From Polytrichum commune (lineage: Eukaryota > Streptophyta > Polytrichopsida > Polytrichales > Polytrichaceae): DNA of 64,000 bases. The stretch is from contig OX485809.1 in the NCBI GenBank assembly GCA_950295325.1, forward strand, positions 15,192,001 to 15,256,000, given 5' to 3'. Made by a program: the position numbers and the translations under genes. Positions within the stretch are counted from its first letter, which is position 1, and each line of letters opens with the position of its first letter. The notes beneath the pieces were generated by a model. The model was given only the letters and a program-made list of their open reading frames with translations. It was not told the origin of the DNA and did no database searches. This document shows, piece after piece, positions 58,536 to 64,000 of this stretch.

Positions 58536-58860
58536 ACTAAGGTAGAGGGGCCCTTTCCCGCTCGAATTTCAGATTGGCATGTTCATTGGGGAGTTATTAA
58601 GGGGGAATCAATCTTGGAAGATGTGCAAAGTACATTGGAAATTGGACCAATTGTCCAGAATAATTAATTTTGGATTAATATTGAATTAGTTATGAATTTT
58701 GGAAGGAGAACTCATAGGGGTACCCAAAACCACTCACCCCAAAAATGTACACCATGATTACATAGAAATTTGAGGTTGAAAGCTATAATGTACCTCTTGT
58801 TTGGATAGGTCTAGTGAGCGGTTTAAGGACCCGAGCGGGAAAGGGCCCCTCTACCTTAGT
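58536..58860. mobile_element. MITE with perfect 29-bp terminal repeats
   Basis: 58536-58564 and 58832-58860 are exact inverted copies starting ACTAAGGTAGAGGGGCCCTT. The 325-bp element is non-coding. No target duplication is clear, so the superfamily is undecided. It lies directly beside the GT14-like fragment. Confidence 0.85.
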
Positions 58861-58879
58861 GATTCATGGGTTTTTCAAT

Positions 58880-58990
58880 AAAAGCTTGACGGCAGGGTTT
58901 GAGAATCAATAGTCGTGTGTTTACAATGGACAGCCAAACTCCACGTGTTATCTGTTTGCGAGTAAAGTAGGAGGCAACACCGAGCTCCCT
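58880..58990 (+). pseudogene. detached C-terminal fragment of the GT14-like gene
   Basis: The frame GFENQ-stop-SCVYNGQPNSTCYLFASKV closely parallels GFENEQSCVYNGRPNSTCFLFARKV in exon 3 of the intact gene (about 51750-51825), about 7 kb away and in the same direction. An internal TAG replaces the Gln codon. It is the scar of a duplicated, mostly deleted second gene. Confidence 0.85.
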
Positions 58991-59045
58991 GAAGGATGAA
59001 ATATATATTTGCATTAATTGCTGCTGAAGTCGATTACTAGGCTAT

Positions 59046-59266
59046 GATCGGGGAGAACCGGCAGTTAGTTACAGATGAACCGGTTGAGTTTGAGAAATAA
59101 CCGGTTGAAGTTCAAAACTGCAGGAAAATTACCGATCATTTTAGAGGAATCTATGGAATATACCCAAATTTAATAAAGGAAAACCGAAGGATATCAACAT
59201 GTAACCGGTTGGACTTGCAAACACTAGGATCTCAACCGATTATTATGCCCAAAAATCTCCCCGATC
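59046..59266 (+). mobile_element. complete GATCGGGGAGA-family MITE
   Basis: A 221-bp element with terminal gatcggggaga/tctccccgatc; sister to 44827-45045. The interior is rich in accggtt words. Confidence 0.75.
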
Positions 59267-59825
59267 GATGTTACTAGGTCGATTCATTCGTTCATTCCAC
59301 ATTCCAATTTTGATCGATGTGAACAATTATTAATGTATATTGAAAACCGAATTGGTTAGTTAGTTCGTCTAAATAATTGCCTCAAGGCAAATTACGTAAA
59401 TCTGATCATGGTGACAGGCTTACATCAACACATGGTCAGCATGAATGCAGGAGTGTGAGCCGGGCTACTGTAGTGAGTTACTTCAAACTTACATAAATTT
59501 AATAGCAGGCAGATAACCATTTAAGCATTATCTTTTAAAAATCAAGCGTGTCATAGTTTGGTGGATAGTACTCCTAATTATGGAGGATGATGAATGTAGT
59601 TTGACTTTTACATAGGTGACTACCCCAAATATCATCAAGGCGGCAACTAGATCATCATGTATTACTCACCCATTAAATTAAAATGATTATACCACCGATT
59701 AGGAGTCAAAAATAAGTGTCCGATTAATAAAGCTAACCAAATTGGCCTCATCTATCTTATTGAAGTATGGTTTATATCATTAAACTTCGATCTTGATTAT
59801 TTTAGGCAAAAATATTCTCATGACA

Positions 59826-59942
59826 AGTTGGGTCTAGGTTTTTGCTCAACCGGCCAACTCTCAACACAAGTCCCAAGCCTCACCTTAAAAAAGTGATGCC
59901 ATGTAGGTATATTACATGGTCATACTTGGGACCCTGTGTGAA
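59826..59942 (-). mobile_element. fragment of the Tourist-like MITE family of 31649
   Basis: Reverse-oriented similarity to the internal palindrome and right part of 31649-32028 (gttgggtctag, caactctcaacacaagtccc, cttgggaccc). The ends are lost. Confidence 0.6.
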
Positions 59943-62060
59943 GTGGTAAGTGGTAAGTGGTACGTCTTTCTTTTATTGCAACAAATAGACAAAGCTTGAA
60001 TCTACATATGTGTGTGAAATAGATAGTATCATCAATTTTCATGCATTCTTACAACCTTCTTCATGTTTTTTCTTTTTAGCATGCAACCTTCTTTCATGAA
60101 GCTACAAAATTTACATTTAACTTTGAACCATTATACTTGGAAGCTAATTCCAAAAAAATACATATGGATGGACATGAAATTAGATAGCGTTGTCGTGTGT
60201 TTGCTATTTTGCAACAAATAATAAAGCTTCAGTTTGCAAATGTCACTTTCATACACCTAACTCCTAACTTTACCATAGACCTAACTTCAAAGTAAGCTTC
60301 AAGAGATTATAGATGAGTGCATAGGAGATTAGATAGTGCCATCATGTATTTTCTTTTCTACAACAAACATTAAAGCTTCACCGAATTGTTTGTCAATGAT
60401 AGCCATGCTTTGGAGGAAGAAGGGTCTCAATTCAAAGCACATTCACTTAGTGTGATTAATATTATGAGATATGCACAAGGGGCCCATAAAAATTCCCCCC
60501 TTGGTAAAGTGCTAAAATGACACATTTTCCCATGTCTTGTGAACACCATTATGGGAATATCTGATATATATGGGGAAAAGAGTTTTTCCTCATACATCTC
60601 CTTGGGAGTATGTGATTCCAACATTGAAAAATGTACACACCTTCATAAGGTAAACTTGGAGTTGTAGGAAAAATAGATATTTTCACACCTACAATATTAA
60701 TCTCAAGCTGGAATTGAAAGTAATCATTTGTTACACTAATTGTTCTCCTTGATAGTATCACACCCCTATGAGCAACCTGCAAAACAAACACTTCAAAAAT
60801 ATTCCGATGCTTAAGTTAGATTGAATTGTACAATGAACAAAATTGGAAGTTCCCAACTACAATGAGGGATCTGACTTGCATCCATCATGTATGGTTAAAA
60901 GCAATGGCCAATCCCTTTGAGCAATCTGCAAAATAGACACTCACAACACACTTAATGCTAAATTTAGATTCAATGCAATGAATCAAATTGGAAAATCCCA
61001 ACTACAATAAGGGACCCAACTTGAATCTGTCTCCTCTGTTCACAACATTTGTATTATCAAGTGACAATGTAGAATCACACAAGAAAAAACTGCTCATATA
61101 TTGATTTAGAGTATAACTCCTCAAGACCAACAAACTGAAATAGGTTGAAAAACATTCATGGTCTCCTCTTCAGGGCAAACTTATGGATGTTGGTGCCTCC
61201 TATGCTCTTAAGTGACCCACATCAAAGGCATATTGCCAAAACCAAAATTTAGAGGAATAATACTACGCCCATATAATTTATTTTGCAAAAAAAAAGGATA
61301 AATGATCAATGAAACTTTAACAATGTCCACAAAATTTCACCAAAACAACACACATGATTAAAAAAATATTGCATGGACACAACTTACCTTGGCTTAATAT
61401 CCACACACATGGTTCACCATTACGAACCCGAGTCGCCTTGTAGTTCGTAAGATGTGTAACAAGACAATGTCATGACTTTGTGCACTTCGATCTTGAATAC
61501 TTCAACTTCTGGGGACGAGAATTTGGTCGACCAACTCCCTATAACCATTCTAGAATGACCTCCCCCACAAAATAATCTTGCTCTTCTAAATCAGTTTGCT
61601 TAGCAATGTCATTCCTCCTTGAAGTCTCCCCTTCAACATCAAGTAGATACCTTTGGAGTGTCACATTCCTGACAACTGCAATTGCAAAGGTGGGTTTTTC
61701 TCTTCTCTAGTCCATGGCTCTTACCAACATTACATCCCCTTTCTTAGGGTATGGAGGTACACAACCTGGTCTTCCATTACTGAATAAGTGCTCTCGCAGG
61801 TAACTTATAGGCCACAAATGAAGGTAAGGTTTGCCCACATGTGGGTAAGGGTAGGAATTTATACATGAGTGATGACACCACTCTGATATTATTCTCACAC
61901 TCTTGCCACCTCTGTGCATCTTCCTTGATAACAATCATACATGTCAACTCATGTTCCAAAGCTACATGGACAGAAGATGGGGTTGGCACTGTGGCATAAT
62001 AATCTCATGAAAAAAATACTTGTTTCGTACCATGAAACTTATGCACCAAAAACTGTGTCA
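59943..62060. other. AT-rich DNA with unsupported minus-strand ORFs
   Basis: Minus frames at 60427-60791 and 61707-61989 are open for 60-80 codons and read in the same direction as the ORF at 62972-63676, but none carries a domain I can name. They may be decayed exons of one transposon-like gene. Confidence 0.3.
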
Positions 62061-62170
62061 CTGTGAGCCCAAAATTGATGCCCACATTGGTTGTTAACAC
62101 TTGTAAAACATTACAAGTGGTGTTTTGGTGATTTATGATTATTCACAAAAATATAAAAAGAGTGAAGCTT
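62061..62170 (-). repeat. LTR-end-like motif, copy 4 (inverted)
   Basis: On the minus strand: aagcttcactctttttatat, tgtgaataatcataaatcac, then gtgggcatcaattttgggct. It is the best-matched partner of 3421-3526 and 6011-6116, with a purine-rich tract about 250 bp away on the same side (62400-62460). Confidence 0.55.
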
Positions 62171-62971
62171 AAAGAAAACTTAGTTTGAATCATTAGGCTT
62201 TTGTGGAGTGGATTTAAGTAGGAGAAGGACAAACCTTGGTAAAGTGTGGTAGGTAGAAAACCAAGGTTAGTTAAATGTTTGAATTAGGATCCTTGTTGAT
62301 CATTTGAGGGAGGAAGGCTTAGGAGATAGGATAAGAGCCTACAAAGTAGGAGAAAATCTCGAGGACTTATCGTGAGCCTTGAGGGTGCTCACCCCCTCAA
62401 ACTCATTATATAATCCCTCATTCTTCTCTCACTCATCCTCTCTTTCCTTCGTGCTCCTTGGCACTCCACGTGTTATAAGTGTGGGTGCATGGGAAGCAAG
62501 ATAGGAGCACGTGTGTGTGCATGGATGTAACGTTAGGAGCCAAGGCTAGTTGGCCTTGAAGAGGGTTTGACCTCTTGTTAGTAGTAGTTGGGCGTGAATG
62601 ATTTAAAATTCAATTTATGACTTTGTTTGAATACTTGGATTTACATTGATTAGCCTTATACTTATGCGGATGTGCAAAGTCTCTTATTGGAGCATTTAGT
62701 TTTGTTGGACTTCATATGAATTTTTGAAAGCCAAAAAACCGAGACTATGTCCAAACTTCCAAAAACTAGTGAAAAAGTGTAGGTTCAAAGGGAACAGCGT
62801 AGAATTGCGATCATATACTTTGTGGCAGTAGAAATATTATTGCATATTCATGTAGAGGACTTCATTACCTATCCATGGATACCATGAACTCATTTTTTGG
62901 ACTTCATATGAATTTTTGAGAGCCAAAAAACCGAGATTATGTCCAAACTTCCAAACTTCCAAACTTCGAGA

Positions 62972-63676
62972 TTAAGGAGTGTAAGAAGACATAGTATAGA
63001 CTTGGCTAAGTTGCGTATATTCCAACGATAGATTGGAATCATACATTGTGTTACAAAGAAAGAAATCTCTACATGTCATTATAAACTTCTCCATTCGGGC
63101 TAGGACAAAATTGAAGGGTGGAGGCTTTTTGGTGACAGTCACTTTTGCCTTCCACCTCCAAGCATGTCTCCCAACTGCCACATCTAGATCAATGATCACA
63201 AAATCGTCTTTTCGGAACTGCTGCCCATATAACATCAATGAATAGAAAAGTTGAATTCTGGTACTGAAAAAGGGTAGGAGACCATTATTGAACCCATGGA
63301 GTCTCCAATACCTTTGGAGATATATATTTGTTGGCTTTGGGATTGCAGTAACCATGCCATTCTTTCGGCCTACAAGAATCCCTTTCTTTTGTATAAGTTC
63401 CTTGCACACGCAATGTGGTGGCAGTAGGGTAATGAGTTTCCAAATCTGAAGAGCAATATCTGAAGAAGGCACCACAATGACGTACGATTCATGCCACTGC
63501 TTACATATCAATGGTGACCTCATCAATGTAATTCGTTGTGCCTCACTTGGGGTCTGAAGGTATTTATGAACATCCATGAGTGCCCTACTTTTAGGAAAAA
63601 GACCATCACCATCCACTTCAACAAGTTTGTACATTTTGGTGAACCAATATCGTGCAAAAAAATCACTAAAAGTCAC
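62972..63676 (-). CDS. uncharacterised 234-codon ORF
   Basis: The longest open frame of the right end. I do not recognise it. It contains WFTKMYKLVEVDGDGLFPKSRALMDVHKYL, PLICKQWHESYVIVVPSSDI, and a basic C-terminal part (HAWRWKAKVTVTKKPPP). The nominal start is not an ATG and follows stops closely, so this is probably an internal exon or a decayed transposon frame. Its 3' end lies about 800 bp from the inverted LTR-like motif. Confidence 0.35.
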   Translation of the reverse strand: MTFSDFFARYWFTKMYKLVEVDGDGLFPKSRALMDVHKYLQTPSEAQRITLMRSPLICKQWHESYVIVVPSSDIALQIWKLITLLPPHCVCKELIQKKGILVGRKNGMVTAIPKPTNIYLQRYWRLHGFNNGLLPFFSTRIQLFYSLMLYGQQFRKDDFVIIDLDVAVGRHAWRWKAKVTVTKKPPPFNFVLARMEKFIMTCRDFFLCNTMYDSNLSLEYTQLSQVYTMSSYTP

Positions 63677-64000
63677 TTCACTATTAAGTTAATTGGATCG
63701 AATATTCACAAAATTAGACACCTCCTTCTCAAATGGGTAGCACCAAAATATATCGTGACAACCATGTTTGATCACGTCGTCCAAAATTTCTCCACTTCCT
63801 GGAAAAAAACATCAAAGGGTTAGTACATGTGTTGTCTTCCACAAACAAATCATATTATTAAAAATTGTAGTATGTTAACAATGACACATTGCTTACAATA
63901 TATTTCCACGAAACTGGCTTATACTAATGGAACATGGTTGATATAGCAAAGCCTTTCTATCTTATGAAATTGAAGTGAAATTCTGAAGAATATTTGCTAC

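Noticed and set aside
1-64000. tRNA, rRNA or classical small RNA genes
   Set aside because: No cloverleaf with TTCGA-type loop or rRNA signature was recognised by eye; a dedicated scan (tRNAscan-SE, Infernal) would be decisive.

Overview
The window reads as nuclear DNA of a land plant. Two intron-containing plant-type genes look intact: an Lsi2-like ArsB/NhaD-type efflux transporter and a DUF266/GT14 (BC10-like) glycosyltransferase. Both have canonical GT-AG introns and lie in a sea of nested, decayed transposons. The low gene density, LINE and chromovirus debris and many MITEs are typical of plants; a seedless plant is my guess, but nothing in the window proves the clade.

Layout. 1-7171: repeat-derived DNA, no credible gene. 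7172-12575: a 5.4-kb Tc1/mariner-pogo-like element (26-bp TIRs, TA duplication). Its DDE transposase gene is broken by a stop codon, a 400-bp hAT-like MITE with an 8-bp target duplication, and a 1-bp frameshift. 13216-22720: a 9.5-kb element with identical 20-bp terminal inverted repeats, paired GGGAACGT subterminal motifs and about 19 copies of a 22-bp palindrome (arm CCCACGGGTG, centre AA or TT). Seven of these form a 53-bp-period array just upstream of its main gene. 22.9-26.8 kb: tandem repeats and remains of a plant En/Spm-type (Transposase_24-like) gene. 26.8-34.9 kb: mostly featureless, with one Tourist-like MITE. 34955-37490: Lsi2-like gene, followed by a 42-bp-stem hairpin. 38-49.6 kb: MITEs, a truncated chromovirus and LINE fragments. 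49712-51886: GT14-like gene, with a duplicated upstream region. 52-64 kb: repeats, MITEs, a detached fragment of the GT14 gene and unrecognised ORFs.

The most unusual locus is the 13.2-22.7 kb element. Its minus-strand main gene opens with a 31-nt exon encoding MARTKQTARK, identical to the N-terminus of histone H3 including K4 and K9. Splicing gives MARTKQTARKVSGGVGRA, which still resembles H3 downstream (ARKSTGG). The rest of the roughly 1,470-residue product has a basic NLS-like stretch, a ParB/sulfiredoxin-like VNGQHTLAA motif, a region resembling a class-beta DNA methyltransferase, and a long acidic tail. An FCP1/NIF-like HAD phosphatase reading frame and a small basic/coiled-coil frame follow on the same strand. 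This copy is dead: it carries TAG and TGA codons in the main gene and TAG for a conserved Trp in the FCP1 frame, each explicable by a single C-to-T or G-to-A transition. My interpretation is a transposon family whose protein mimics the H3 tail and may bind chromatin factors, with the palindromes as candidate binding sites. The sequence features are direct; that function is inference.
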